A stretch of 64,000 bases of DNA from Companilactobacillus kedongensis (GCF_003946625.1 NZ_RHOR01000010.1:16210-80209); one strand, 5' to 3'; counted from the stretch's first letter, positions 1 through 9,609 are shown. Notes: generated by a model from the letters alone, not told the origin. Program-made: numbers and translations.

Positions 1-150
1 AAATATTTAGTAATAAACGGTGGTAATCATGCAGGATTTGGTAGTTATGGCAAACAAAAAGGTGACAATAAATCTAGCATCAAAAATATTGACCAACAAA
101 AAGTCGTAGCCAGTTTGTTGATTCATTGGTTGGATAGTAAGGTCAAATAG
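1..150 (+). CDS. alpha/beta hydrolase, C-terminal end (partial)
   Basis: The reading frame is open from the first base to a TAG at 148-150 and gives about 49 residues. It contains GGNHAGFGSYG followed by QKGD, which matches the C-terminal block carrying the catalytic histidine (the H of GNH) in dienelactone-hydrolase-like alpha/beta hydrolases. A short helical tail follows. The nucleophile and acid lie outside the window, so the substrate cannot be assigned. A strong hairpin follows the stop within 45 bases. Confidence 0.7.
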   Translation, partial: KYLVINGGNHAGFGSYGKQKGDNKSSIKNIDQQKVVASLLIHWLDSKVK

Positions 151-190
151 TGTTCATTGGATGTCGCTGAAGATTTCCTTTAATAACATA

Positions 191-243
191 AAAAATCCCT
201 TCAATATACATTTTCAAATACGTATATTGAGGGGATTTTTATT
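191..243. terminator. bidirectional Rho-independent terminator
   Basis: Arms AATCCCTTCAATATAC and GTATATTGAGGGGATT enclose an AT-rich loop. There is an A-run before and a T-run after, so it works on both strands. It separates the hydrolase (+) from the oxidoreductase/efflux operon (-). Confidence 0.9.
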
Positions 244-293
244 TTAAATTAAATTTCAATTCAGCCGGAGTACACAAGGTGGCATCCAAAATA

Positions 294-1229
294 CTACTTC
301 AACAACACAACTTTTCCAAAGACATGATTATCTTCATAGTAATCCTGGGCATCTTTAACACCTGCCGCAGTTAATGGATATGTCTGTTGCACATTTAATT
401 TAACCTTTCCATCGGCGACTAATTTAACTACTTTGCTCAGCGGATTATCAAATTTTCCACTTAAATACATGGCGTTGACTTGATACTTAGCAGCTAATCG
501 ATCATCTGGTTCTTCTACAAGTGATACTAGACGACCATTTTTCTTTAACACTTCAAAACTATTTTTATAAGTGTAGTGTCCCACTGTATCAATGACTAAA
601 TCTAAATCAGATAATTCTTCTTCAAATTTCTCTGTATGATAATCAATTACCCGACTGGCACCTAATTGTTTCAAAGCTTTAGTATTACGGTCACTGGCAG
701 TCGTATACACGGTTGCACCACTGTTTTTGGCCAATTGAATAGCCATCGAACCTACTCCTCCAGCGCCACCATGAATAAGTACTTTTTGACCTGCCTTCAA
801 TTGTCCCAAATCAAATAAGGCATTGTAAGCTGGAATAGAAGTCATCGGTAAAGCTGCTGCAACCTCTACTGGAATATTATCTGCTACTTTAGCAGCCTTA
901 CTTTGTCCCAAGATCGCATAATCAGAATAAGCTCCGAATCCTTTGACACCGACCATTCCACAAACGGTATCACCAATATTGAATTTTTCAACTTCCGAAC
1001 CCATATCAATGACTTTACCAACTACATCAGTTCCTGTTATGGCTGGCATATCTAGAGCAAAATCATTTTTAAAAACACCTTCACGAACAGCAATATCAAA
1101 TGGAGCTACTGAACTTCCAGCTACTTTTATCAATAACTGTTTAGGTTTCAACTCCGGAATATCAATCATCTGATCTCTAAATTTACTGCTATCTCCATAA
1201 TTATCAATAACAATTGCATTTGTTTGCAT
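294..1229 (-). CDS. NADP-dependent zinc-free alcohol dehydrogenase/quinone oxidoreductase (MDR family)
   Basis: 311 residues, the usual length for the quinone-oxidoreductase branch of the medium-chain dehydrogenases. The N-terminal GroES-like fold (about 25-120) contains GTDVVGKV. The Rossmann fold has GGAGGVGSMAIQLAK near residue 155 for NAD(P) binding, and no structural-zinc cysteine cluster is visible. Family members reduce quinones or reactive enals with NADPH in the cytosol. ATG start preceded by GGGGG seven bases upstream. It lies 11 bases downstream of the DHA2 efflux gene, so the two are probably one operon. The exact substrate is unknown. Confidence 0.85.
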   Translation of the reverse strand: MQTNAIVIDNYGDSSKFRDQMIDIPELKPKQLLIKVAGSSVAPFDIAVREGVFKNDFALDMPAITGTDVVGKVIDMGSEVEKFNIGDTVCGMVGVKGFGAYSDYAILGQSKAAKVADNIPVEVAAALPMTSIPAYNALFDLGQLKAGQKVLIHGGAGGVGSMAIQLAKNSGATVYTTASDRNTKALKQLGASRVIDYHTEKFEEELSDLDLVIDTVGHYTYKNSFEVLKKNGRLVSLVEEPDDRLAAKYQVNAMYLSGKFDNPLSKVVKLVADGKVKLNVQQTYPLTAAGVKDAQDYYEDNHVFGKVVLLK

Positions 1230-1240
1230 ATGACATCCCC

Positions 1241-2731
1241 CTAATTCAAATTAACTTTTTTAGCCAAACTTTGTTTGTGATAATACACCAGCATAGTAAT
1301 GACAATTATCATTGAGATAATGATCAGTAACAATCCAGTGATCATAATATTTCGATAACCACTATACAAAATATTCCTCATTTCTGGCACTAAATTCTGC
1401 GGTAGCTGCTTAGCGGCACTGGCATCGCTTAGCTTATTCAACATTCTCATGGTTATCGTATGGTTTGATTCACTGACACCTTTCATCAAAGCATGATTCA
1501 AAATAACACCATAAACTGATGACATCAACGTTTGACTAAGAATTCTCAATAGATAGCCCAAAGATGTGGCTGTTGGAATATCTCTACTTTCTGCATCAGT
1601 TTGAACATTTACCTGCAAAATATTAAAGATAATTCCAACACCAAAACCTTCAAACCCTCCTGCTGTTAACAATAACCAAAAGGGAGTTTTTTGTCCAAAT
1701 AAAAGAATAATCACAAATGATATAAAAATAGTTATCGTACCAACCGTAACAATCAGATATTTACTCCATTTAGTCTGCAAAAAAGGAACCAATTCTGATC
1801 CAATAATATTAGTTGCTGCACCGGGGATCTGGGTCATACCTCCCATTAAGGCACTCAATCCTAAGATTCCTTGTGCCCACATGGGAATATATGTGATAAA
1901 GGCTATAAATGAACCCCAAATAATAACGAATAGACTAAAGTCGACCACCAGATCACGATTAGTCAACAAGCGACTCGGTACGATTGGATCTTCCGCCTTG
2001 CTGTCAACTTTCATCATCCAAGCTATCAGAACAATTCCAACAACTAATAGAGTGACAATGACAAAAATGGATGTAACTCCAATCATCTGAATACCGGTCA
2101 AAATTGATACTAATCCAATAACTAACAACGTTGCACCCAAATAATCAACCGATTTACCTGCAGCGTTGCGTTTAGTATCTTTATAAAATAACATCAAAAT
2201 AGTAACTGACAATAAAGCAACTGGAACATTCAAATAAAATACCCAACGCCATGTCAAAACATCGACGATCCAGCCACCAAGTAGAGGTCCAATGATCGAG
2301 GCCGTACTAAACAAAGCTGTTGCCAATCCAATAATTTGCGAACGCTTTTTTAGATCAGTATAGATATCGGCAAATACAATAAATGGAATTGTATTCATAC
2401 CGCCACCACCAATACCCATTACTGTACGAGCAATAATAAACCACTGGATATTTGGGGCTATACCTTGAAAAATTGCCCCAATCATAAACAAAATCGTTGA
2501 ATAAATATATCCCCGTTTATTACCCCGGTGTTCACCAAACTTACTCCATAACGGTGTCGACACGGCTAATCCCAACAGAAAAGTTGCCACGATCCATCCC
2601 ATATAGGCTAATCCATGTAGATCGCCAGTAATAGCTGGCAAAGCCGTATTGACAATTGTTGCATCCATACCTGTCATGATATTTGACAATAATAGTGCAA
2701 TAGTAACTAATGTTCGCTTATTTTCTTTCAC
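1241..2731 (-). CDS. MFS transporter, DHA2 (14-TM, EmrB/QacA) family
   Basis: 496 residues with about 14 hydrophobic segments, the DHA2 architecture of proton-driven drug efflux. The family motif region LWSKFGEHRGNKRGYI (loop 2-3) and ARTVMGIGGGGMNTIPF are visible, as is the motif-C-like stretch ASIIGPLLGGWIVD. The start is GTG with GGGGGA six bases upstream. It is first in an operon with the oxidoreductase, suggesting export or detoxification of a reactive compound; the substrate is inferred only at that level. No regulator is adjacent. Confidence 0.88.
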   Translation of the reverse strand: MKENKRTLVTIALLLSNIMTGMDATIVNTALPAITGDLHGLAYMGWIVATFLLGLAVSTPLWSKFGEHRGNKRGYIYSTILFMIGAIFQGIAPNIQWFIIARTVMGIGGGGMNTIPFIVFADIYTDLKKRSQIIGLATALFSTASIIGPLLGGWIVDVLTWRWVFYLNVPVALLSVTILMLFYKDTKRNAAGKSVDYLGATLLVIGLVSILTGIQMIGVTSIFVIVTLLVVGIVLIAWMMKVDSKAEDPIVPSRLLTNRDLVVDFSLFVIIWGSFIAFITYIPMWAQGILGLSALMGGMTQIPGAATNIIGSELVPFLQTKWSKYLIVTVGTITIFISFVIILLFGQKTPFWLLLTAGGFEGFGVGIIFNILQVNVQTDAESRDIPTATSLGYLLRILSQTLMSSVYGVILNHALMKGVSESNHTITMRMLNKLSDASAAKQLPQNLVPEMRNILYSGYRNIMITGLLLIIISMIIVITMLVYYHKQSLAKKVNLN

Positions 2732-2805
2732 CAGAAGTCCCCCAATAAAATCACTACTTTTATTAAACAGCTATCCCATCAAAAAAGTAAGCATTGTAAA
2801 ACTTT

Positions 2806-2819
2806 TGAATACGTTTACT
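2806..2819. promoter_or_regulatory. cre-like sequence upstream of the DHA2 operon
   Basis: TGAATACGTTTACT matches the degenerate CcpA consensus WGWAARCGYTWWCW at 13 of 14 positions. It sits at the stop of the acetyltransferase, about 75 bases before the efflux gene start. Chance matches are possible in DNA this AT-rich. Confidence 0.3.
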
Positions 2820-3304
2820 TAAATAATTTTTTCCATATTGAACCAGACCTCATTACCATGATTAGAATTAGCTTGTCCCATATTTTTGAAACCATTTTTC
2901 TCATAAAATGGAATTCGATCCTCTAAACAAGTCAGGGCAATACTCTCACGTTTATCTTCTTTAGCATTCTCCTCCAATTTTTTTAACAATTTACTACCGA
3001 TACCCTGTCCACGAAAGTTTGGACTAATCGCAATTGTGAAAACTAATTGATGTCCGCCAACCAAAAGATTATCTGGAGTCTTCTCATACATATCATCTTC
3101 CACAAAACGGGCTGATACTGCTGGACCGCAAATAAATCCAATAACTTTATTTTCGTCATTTCTGACAACTAAAAAAGTTTTATACAATTTTTGAATACGT
3201 TCTCGATAGCTTTCAATACTACCAGCCTCTGCCTCATTAAATCCTTGCTTTTCTATTGTCATGATCTCATCTAAATCACTTAATTCTGCTAAGTCGAATT
3301 TCAT
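2819..3304 (-). CDS. GNAT family N-acetyltransferase
   Basis: 161 residues from the ATG at 3304, chosen because GGAAAGGT precedes it; an upstream in-frame start at 3340 has no ribosome-binding site and lies in a terminator. Acetyl-CoA motif A is RGQGIGSKLLKKLEENAKE (Q/RxxGxG/A), near residue 105. EKNGF near the end matches the conserved C-terminal strand of the family. The acceptor is unknown. The gene begins immediately after the ppk1 terminator, so either it depends on readthrough or its promoter lies inside the end of ppk1. Confidence 0.85.
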   Translation of the reverse strand: MKFDLAELSDLDEIMTIEKQGFNEAEAGSIESYRERIQKLYKTFLVVRNDENKVIGFICGPAVSARFVEDDMYEKTPDNLLVGGHQLVFTIAISPNFRGQGIGSKLLKKLEENAKEDKRESIALTCLEDRIPFYEKNGFKNMGQANSNHGNEVWFNMEKII

Positions 3305-3324
3305 TGTATTTACCTTTCCATATA

Positions 3325-3359
3325 AAAAAACTTGCAGCATTACACTACAAGTTTTTATT
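3325..3359 (-). terminator. terminator of the DUF2252-ppk1 operon
   Basis: On the minus strand AAAACTTG...CAAGTTTT forms a hairpin followed by seven T. It overlaps the ppk1 stop codon. Confidence 0.85.
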
Positions 3360-5352
3360 ATTTAACATACTTTCTATATTTTATCCGTTTCAACCATGTT
3401 TGTTGAGCGGAAATATTCCAAAATCTCTTAATTTTGCCATATTCTCCATCTGCATTTAGATAGTATGAATTAGCAGAATCTTTCATGTACATCTTGATCA
3501 TTTTTCTAAGTTTCTTCTTAGTAGGTTCTTCAACCATTGGTGCGGCAATTTCTACACGACGATCTAAGTTTCTAGTCATCAGATCGGCTGAAGAGATCCA
3601 AATCTCGTCCTCGCCATTTCCATAATCAAAATTATAAATACGACTGTGTTCTAGAAGTTCTCCAACGATACTTTTGACCACAATATCTTCTTTTTCACCA
3701 CATAGTCCTAGCTTTAATGAACAAGGTCCACGAACGATAATTCTAAAAGGTAGTCCCAGTCTGGCAGCACCATAGATACCATTAATGATATCAATATCCG
3801 TCAAGCCATTAACTTTGATGAACACTTTACCCTTACCAGTTCGTAGGTAATTTCTAGTTGCTTTTCTGATTTTATGTAAAACCATTTGCTTAATACTATT
3901 AGGCGATGTTACCAATAGATTAAAATCACTTGCTGAATTTCCAGCAACCGAGTCGAAAAACGATTTAGCATCATTTACATACTGCGGATTACTGGTAAAG
4001 AAACTCACATCAGAGAATATCTTAGAAGTGATTGCATTATAGTTACCTGTCCCAATTTGTACATAACCCGATTTACCCTGTTCAACCAAACAAATCTTAG
4101 CATGTACTTTATTGACACGATCACCATAAAGAATTTTACATCCAGCTTTCTCAAGCTCATCAGCTACGATCAAATTATGTTGCTCATCAAATCTTGCTCG
4201 TAATTCCACGATAACGGTAACTTTAATTCCCTTGCCGGCAGCTGTTCTGAGCAAATTAACTACTTGTGATTTTTTCTCAGTCCGATAAATCGACATTTTA
4301 ATAGCCGTTGTTCGACTATCATTAACCGCTGCCTTCAAAAACTTCAAAAAGATATCAAATGATGCATATGGATAATTGACCAATAACGATTTAGTATCCA
4401 AATATTTCAAAATATCTTTTGAATCATTCCATGTTAACCCTGTAAATGGAGCAAACACTAATTTTGGATCATCCCGATATTTCTTAAACAGCTTATCTAA
4501 GAATTTCAGATCCAATGGTCCACAAATTTCGTAGACACTTTTCTTACTGATACCAAATAATGAACTGAAAAACACTCGATCTCGCGCACCATCATGACTC
4601 ATAAATTCTACTCGAGTGGTCTTTCTGTGACCTTTATTGGTCAAATAATCAGTCATATTATCTAAATATTCTTCATCACTAAGATCTTCATCCAAAAAGT
4701 CATAATGCTTATTCTTATCAAAAGTCAGTCGATAAACATAACTGGTAATGATCTTGTGTTTTTTAAAGTGATCTTCAGCTGCATTCATGATCAAATCTTC
4801 TAGCAAAACAAAATGATTAGGCACTCCCGTTTCGACCAGTCGATCTAAATCATCAGGTATTTCAGCTGTAAATATTTGATCCTTGGAGCATAACAAGACA
4901 TTCAAATTAGTATGTGATTTTTTGGACGCACTAAATTCAACTACCTTGAGCCTTTTTGAAATATTTTCAGTGTAATATTTCTTGAGGTATTCTTTTTCTT
5001 TCTCACTAGTATCTTTAAAGTAAGAAATTTCAAAAATACCTTTGTCTTTGATGTCATCCAGAACAATTCCTAAAGCTTGATACTGCTTTGAAATATTTCG
5101 TGAATTGAAATCATAGATAAAACTTAACAGGTCCACCCCATCTAACCCTGTTCTGCGATCACGTTTTTTTCGAGTTATCATGCTGTAAACATTGTGCATT
5201 CTTACTCTGAAAAACTCATCTAAGTTATTTGATGCAATCGACAAGAAACGCAGTTTTTCAAGCAATGGAACCTTGTCGTTATAAGCTTGGTCAATAACTC
5301 GATTGTCGAATAATAACCAGCTTAAATCCCTATTATAATATTTAATTTTCAT
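3358..5352 (-). CDS. ppk1: polyphosphate kinase 1
   Basis: 664 residues, close to the usual ~690. Makes inorganic polyphosphate from ATP reversibly, at the membrane or in the cytosol. The order of PPK1 domains is intact: N-terminal RDLSWLLFDNRV, head domain, then two phospholipase-D-like domains. The autophosphorylated histidine of the family is H417 in KVHAKICL, and the second conserved histidine is H569 in LEHSRIYNF. VELRARFDEQHNL (about 382-394) is the ATP-site signature. The start overlaps the end of the DUF2252 gene by 11 bases, implying translational coupling. No ppx exopolyphosphatase is present here. Confidence 0.96.
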   Translation of the reverse strand: MKIKYYNRDLSWLLFDNRVIDQAYNDKVPLLEKLRFLSIASNNLDEFFRVRMHNVYSMITRKKRDRRTGLDGVDLLSFIYDFNSRNISKQYQALGIVLDDIKDKGIFEISYFKDTSEKEKEYLKKYYTENISKRLKVVEFSASKKSHTNLNVLLCSKDQIFTAEIPDDLDRLVETGVPNHFVLLEDLIMNAAEDHFKKHKIITSYVYRLTFDKNKHYDFLDEDLSDEEYLDNMTDYLTNKGHRKTTRVEFMSHDGARDRVFFSSLFGISKKSVYEICGPLDLKFLDKLFKKYRDDPKLVFAPFTGLTWNDSKDILKYLDTKSLLVNYPYASFDIFLKFLKAAVNDSRTTAIKMSIYRTEKKSQVVNLLRTAAGKGIKVTVIVELRARFDEQHNLIVADELEKAGCKILYGDRVNKVHAKICLVEQGKSGYVQIGTGNYNAITSKIFSDVSFFTSNPQYVNDAKSFFDSVAGNSASDFNLLVTSPNSIKQMVLHKIRKATRNYLRTGKGKVFIKVNGLTDIDIINGIYGAARLGLPFRIIVRGPCSLKLGLCGEKEDIVVKSIVGELLEHSRIYNFDYGNGEDEIWISSADLMTRNLDRRVEIAAPMVEEPTKKKLRKMIKMYMKDSANSYYLNADGEYGKIKRFWNISAQQTWLKRIKYRKYVK

Positions 5353-6715
5353 TTTCCAGTTCCTTCTTAAATGAATCGTAGTCGTATTCTACTTGCTTTG
5401 CATAGCTGTTAGCAAAATTCATCAAAGAATTGTCCAGATCTTGATACTCTGCACCAAATCCAATTATTAATGGATAGTTTGGTGAATGTGAGTGAGCTCT
5501 GGCAAGCAGGATCACACAAACTGTCACATAATCTTCAAAAGAGGCATAGTCCAATTTATCCAAATTGATCGAAGTCTTCATATCTTTAAATTGACGCATA
5601 TAGAAACTGTACTTATCAGTGTCAAAAGCACCCAAGAAAGGATCGGAAGCACTCTGTAGGATCAATTGACTGTCTACAATATTTTGACCTTGGCTGACTT
5701 TTTTGTCGGAATATAATCCTTCAACATTATAGATGGGTAAAGCTTGTTTAGCTTGTAAAACCAAATAGTTTTTGTCTAAATCCTGTAAAAGAATCAGATA
5801 GCACAGCGTTCCAACGCTCCCCACGCCGACACTGTGTCTAACGACATCAATAATGTTAAAGTCCTCAAGAAATAATCTCACATCGCTTCTCTGACGTGCT
5901 TTATATTCCTTATATCCATTAACCAAGGAATCAAAATCTTCTTTAGTTATGTGTTGCGTGACCGGCTTATTTTCTTCAAATCGTCTTTCGCCTTTTTCAT
6001 TCAACGTAGTGTATTTCTCGATCACTAATTTAGAATTGCTCCTTTGAGCTTTCTTGATACTCTTAGTGATCATCTTAGCGAATGAATTTTGAAAATATTC
6101 CTCATTATCCTTTAAATTACCAAAGATCTCGGTAATATTTTGCAACGTATTCGGTAAAATAAAACGTTTCATTTCTGAAATTTTAGTCATATGTTTTAAA
6201 GTATCGAAGTAGGTATGAATAACACTCAATAAAAATTCTTGTATATCAGTCTCTTCAAAATTATGTGATCTAGCCACTAATAATGAACTGACCAAAAAAC
6301 GCTTTAAATCGTATTCCCAATATCCCAAATGAGCCTCATCAAAATCATTCATATCGAATAATAATTGACCTTCAGATGAACCATAGAAACCAAAGTTTCC
6401 TAAATGTGCATCCCCACCGATCAAAACTTTGATCTCACTGTCAGAATGTTTGGCTAGATCGTAATGCATCACATCTGCTGTTCCTCTAAAAAAAGCAAAT
6501 AATGACTTAGACATACGTTCTCTTTTGACCGCTAATAGCTCCGGTACAAGTAGTTTGTTCTTAATATTCAGAATCTTATGAATATTCCTCTTTTGTGGTT
6601 CAAACGAATTGAAATCGTCTGGAACCATCGTAGCAAAGTAACGTCCCTTTATGATTAACTGTTCCGTACTTTTAAAAGCATCAGTATCCTGAAAAGTATA
6701 TGGTGTTTGATTCAT
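5342..6715 (-). CDS. DUF2252 family protein, kinase-like fold
   Basis: 457 residues, matching the family length. FFRGTADVMHYDLAK, GGDAHLGNFGFYGSS and MNDFDEAHLGYWEYDLKRF resemble the HxxNxG catalytic loop and metal-binding Asp of aminoglycoside-phosphotransferase-like kinases (HLGNFG, then NDFDEA). The function is not established. First gene of a two-gene operon with ppk1, overlapping it by 11 bases, so a role in phosphate or polyphosphate metabolism is an inference from context. ATG start with GGGAG upstream; a promoter lies only 20-50 bases away. Confidence 0.85.
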   Translation of the reverse strand: MNQTPYTFQDTDAFKSTEQLIIKGRYFATMVPDDFNSFEPQKRNIHKILNIKNKLLVPELLAVKRERMSKSLFAFFRGTADVMHYDLAKHSDSEIKVLIGGDAHLGNFGFYGSSEGQLLFDMNDFDEAHLGYWEYDLKRFLVSSLLVARSHNFEETDIQEFLLSVIHTYFDTLKHMTKISEMKRFILPNTLQNITEIFGNLKDNEEYFQNSFAKMITKSIKKAQRSNSKLVIEKYTTLNEKGERRFEENKPVTQHITKEDFDSLVNGYKEYKARQRSDVRLFLEDFNIIDVVRHSVGVGSVGTLCYLILLQDLDKNYLVLQAKQALPIYNVEGLYSDKKVSQGQNIVDSQLILQSASDPFLGAFDTDKYSFYMRQFKDMKTSINLDKLDYASFEDYVTVCVILLARAHSHSPNYPLIIGFGAEYQDLDNSLMNFANSYAKQVEYDYDSFKKELENEN

Positions 6716-6735
6716 GCCATCATCTCCCTAAAGGT

Positions 6736-6763
6736 ATTATACCTTAACCATTCAATAAGTCAG
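6736..6763 (-). promoter_or_regulatory. promoter of DUF2252-ppk1
   Basis: On the minus strand CTGACT, 16 bases, then TATAAT. The -10 is embedded in the palindrome AAGGTATTATACCTT. The predicted leader is very short (about 14 bases). No Pho-box-like direct repeats are visible. Confidence 0.55.
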
Positions 6764-6780
6764 GAGATAATCCGACCCTT

Positions 6781-8943
6781 TTACAAAACATCCATTGCCG
6801 TCCATTCAAGCTTAGCTTTGTATATTCCTGAAGCTATGTTTTTTCCGTTAGTTTCATCGACGTGCATTAACAATCCGCAATTCTTTTCCCAGACAACAGC
6901 ATCCGTATCGGACTCATTATCACTGTTGATATCCTCATCTGGAATGGGTGAATTAGTGTTGGTCAACGGTGTAAAACCGCCGTCCTCATCGTAGTAACGC
7001 AATGAAACTGGCAGTGTGTCACCATTCCTTTCGCACTTAAAGTCACTCTTTTGACAGACAAACAAATTATGTTTGCAGTTTTTTCTTCTATGGTCATCGA
7101 TAATAACCACTGACTTAGATTTATCATTAAAATTGGTTCGATTCAATAGTTCTCCGGAAGTTAAGTTTGACACTTTGCCAAACGAAATATCGTTTGGTTT
7201 AATCACTAGCTTATCATTTGTATAATTAATCAATAATGTTTTATCACTATATGCTCTATAGTTATGTGCTTGATCAGAAGAATCATCTGACTCAAATTTT
7301 GTATTACCATGAATTCTCGGCTTCGTCATAAATTGCATAGTTGTGTCCGGCTCTCTGGCATCAAACTCAACTTCAATTTTATGCAACAGTCCTTCCCCAG
7401 TGCCGCGGACGATAAAGTCGAGATTCTCAATTCTGATATGTGGACACTCATCGTCATTAGAGATAGAAAACTCTTCTTCCCTTAAAACTTTTCCATCTAA
7501 AACAACTTTCTTAATATGTTTTGCTTCTATATTATTCTGCAACGGTAATTCAAAAACTCCATACTTTAAAACACCTAATGGATTTTCATTATTTAAAATA
7601 CTAGTAACTTTGATTCGATCTCCTTTAACAACTTTATCCGTATTATGTTTATGATTTTCCTTCGTGTAAGTTAAGTTCTCAACTTCTACATCAAAACTTA
7701 TTTCTGGATCAACATTATTCAAGACATTTAATACTGCTGTCCTGGTAACAAAGCTGTGCTCTTTTTGATTACCTTCGCCGTTAGTTTTGGCATAAATCTT
7801 AGCGTAAAAATGTCTTTGGTGATCATTCATAGTTGTATTTTTTATCGTATAAGAAAGATCTTGTTTTTCAGTTTTCAGTTTAATATCTTTTCCCTTTTTT
7901 GATTCATACCATTCCACATGCCAGTCATCCATCATATGTGCTTGATAAATACCTTTTATTTCAAAGGTTGCATCATCTCCGACATCTACTGTTTCGTCAT
8001 CAAGACCACCGCCGATCTCAATCGTCTTGTTGGCGCTAATTTGCGTACCATCATTGTTAATGAAGGTTCCCGTTATTGTGTACTCCCCAGATATACCTTT
8101 TTGATTAGCCTCAATTTCTCCACTGATCGGGTCTATTTTAGCCAACGATTTATTGTCCCCACTCCAAGTCATCTGCCCTGACGCATCTATTGGATCTACC
8201 GTTTCGTGTGCATTAGTTATATTATCTAAACCTTTTAAATTGAAAAGATAATCTTCATCTGTATCAACACTCAAATGAATAATATTCTTAGGATCTTCAA
8301 CTACATGGATAGTCGTTACATCCGAATAATAATGTATTACACCCAAGCCCAAAAGCACCCCTGATGAAGCTCTTGACTGCATATAATACGTTCCAACCTT
8401 TTTCGCCTTGAATTCATAATTTTTTGAATGGGCGACTTTCTTTTTGAATCTCAACCAATGCGTCATATCTTCCGAATAACGCCACCGATAATTTGGTGTT
8501 GGATCTTTCAAAATTAATAAACCAGACAATCGATTCCAAATTGATTCTTTGAATTTGGATTTAATTATTACTGACCGACCCTTTTGTACATAATATGCTT
8601 TATTTGGTTGAACAAAAAATCCGGCTTTAATAATCATCCCTAACGCTTTTACTGGCCGATGACTAGGATGAACGTACTTCCCCTTCCCTTGAGAAGCACC
8701 TTCCTCACCATCTCCGTCAATATCATCAATGTCATCTGATGCCTTATTCTCCGCTATCATTTCTTCAAAAGATGATTTTTCTTGATCCTTATTTGAATTT
8801 TTTTTAACTTCAGACCCAACTATCTGCTCTTCATTTACTCCTACCTCATCGGCATTAACACTCGAAGAACTGGAGATCATACTGGCTAAAAATAACAAAG
8901 TCCATATCAAAATTAAAGAACCCAATAATACTACCTTTTTCAT
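6781..8943 (-). CDS. large secreted Ig-like surface protein with degenerate WxL-type C-terminus
   Basis: About 720 residues from the ATG at 8943 (GGAAG upstream). Signal peptide MKKVVLLGSLILIW..., an acidic low-complexity linker, then a region (about 95-220) ending in a beta-rich unit. A BIG2-like Ig domain contains WSGDNKSLAKIDP, a second Ig-like domain follows, and the C-terminal ~140 residues resemble a WxL domain. The first WxL Trp is absent: the segment reads DDHRRKNCKHNLFVCQK. The second motif region is LEWTAMDVL. Four cysteines (three in this segment, one in WEKNCGLL) are unusual for a Gram-positive surface protein. Paralogue of the protein at 20772-22724. Probably peptidoglycan-associated; the ligand is unknown. 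Confidence 0.75.
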   Translation of the reverse strand: MKKVVLLGSLILIWTLLFLASMISSSSSVNADEVGVNEEQIVGSEVKKNSNKDQEKSSFEEMIAENKASDDIDDIDGDGEEGASQGKGKYVHPSHRPVKALGMIIKAGFFVQPNKAYYVQKGRSVIIKSKFKESIWNRLSGLLILKDPTPNYRWRYSEDMTHWLRFKKKVAHSKNYEFKAKKVGTYYMQSRASSGVLLGLGVIHYYSDVTTIHVVEDPKNIIHLSVDTDEDYLFNLKGLDNITNAHETVDPIDASGQMTWSGDNKSLAKIDPISGEIEANQKGISGEYTITGTFINNDGTQISANKTIEIGGGLDDETVDVGDDATFEIKGIYQAHMMDDWHVEWYESKKGKDIKLKTEKQDLSYTIKNTTMNDHQRHFYAKIYAKTNGEGNQKEHSFVTRTAVLNVLNNVDPEISFDVEVENLTYTKENHKHNTDKVVKGDRIKVTSILNNENPLGVLKYGVFELPLQNNIEAKHIKKVVLDGKVLREEEFSISNDDECPHIRIENLDFIVRGTGEGLLHKIEVEFDAREPDTTMQFMTKPRIHGNTKFESDDSSDQAHNYRAYSDKTLLINYTNDKLVIKPNDISFGKVSNLTSGELLNRTNFNDKSKSVVIIDDHRRKNCKHNLFVCQKSDFKCERNGDTLPVSLRYYDEDGGFTPLTNTNSPIPDEDINSDNESDTDAVVWEKNCGLLMHVDETNGKNIASGIYKAKLEWTAMDVL

Positions 8944-9000
8944 TGCTTGCTCACTTCCTTTCACTCGTTAGTGAATTAGAAAACGCCTATGGGCTACATA

Positions 9001-9050
9001 AGTAAGCGTTTGCAAGTACAAAGTATATCGGTTTAATTTCACAATATCAA
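9001..9050 (-). promoter_or_regulatory. promoter with cre-like site, Ig-like surface gene
   Basis: On the minus strand TTGATA (9045-9050), 17 bases, TATACT (9022-9027). Just downstream lies TGCAAACGCTTACT (9001-9014), a 13/14 match to the CcpA consensus at about +10, a position where bound CcpA would block transcription. Confidence 0.6.
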
Positions 9051-9081
9051 AATTAATTTATAATATTTCGACAATAAAAAT

Positions 9082-9117
9082 AGAGAATACAAATTTTGAT
9101 TCATCTTTGTACTCTCT
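9082..9117 (-). terminator. orphan terminator-like hairpin
   Basis: Arms AGAGAATACAAA and TTTGTACTCTCT pair at 11 of 12 positions. On the minus strand a T-rich run follows. No gene of 60 codons or more, and no convincing small ORF, is seen between it and the kinase terminator at 9573. The transcript it would end is unknown. Confidence 0.45.
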
Positions 9118-9572
9118 TATCTTTTGATATTTTATTTTTATTGAATAATTTTAGTTAGTTTGGAAATGAAATTTTAGTTTTTAAATATTGTTAATAGTTT
9201 TCTCTTACATTAATACATTTGCTGAAATTTGCTTTATCGTAATTCTAGTTTTCTAGAATAGTCATATTTGAAATATATATCTCAAAACAACAAAAAAATA
9301 GAATAAATCTTAATTGCACTCTCCTCTAACAAAAATCATCTTTAATAGTAAATTTAAATTTTCTATCAAAGAATTTATGCAAATTTTTTATAAATCAGTT
9401 GTTATCATTTTGAAAACTAAGATTATGGATATCATTCATATGAACCCTAAAATTTGATTTACTAACTTAACCCTTTTGATAGTAGGTAAATTAAAATTTA
9501 AAAGTCATTTAGGATCAACCAAATACTTTAAAATATTTCAATATGTTTTTTGTATTATTATCTTTCAAAATA
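9118..9572. other. AT-rich intergenic stretch without recognisable gene
   Basis: About 455 bases of very AT-rich DNA between two minus-strand terminator hairpins. Both strands were read: no start codon with a ribosome-binding site opens a frame of useful length. It could hold a small RNA or be decayed sequence. Confidence 0.5.
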
Positions 9573-9609
9573 GAAAAAAGTTCATATCAAAAGTTGATAT
9601 GAACTTTTT
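9573..9609 (-). terminator. terminator of the acid-sugar operon
   Basis: Arms AAGTTCATATCA and TGATATGAACTT with an A/T flank on both sides. It follows the kinase stop. Confidence 0.9.
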
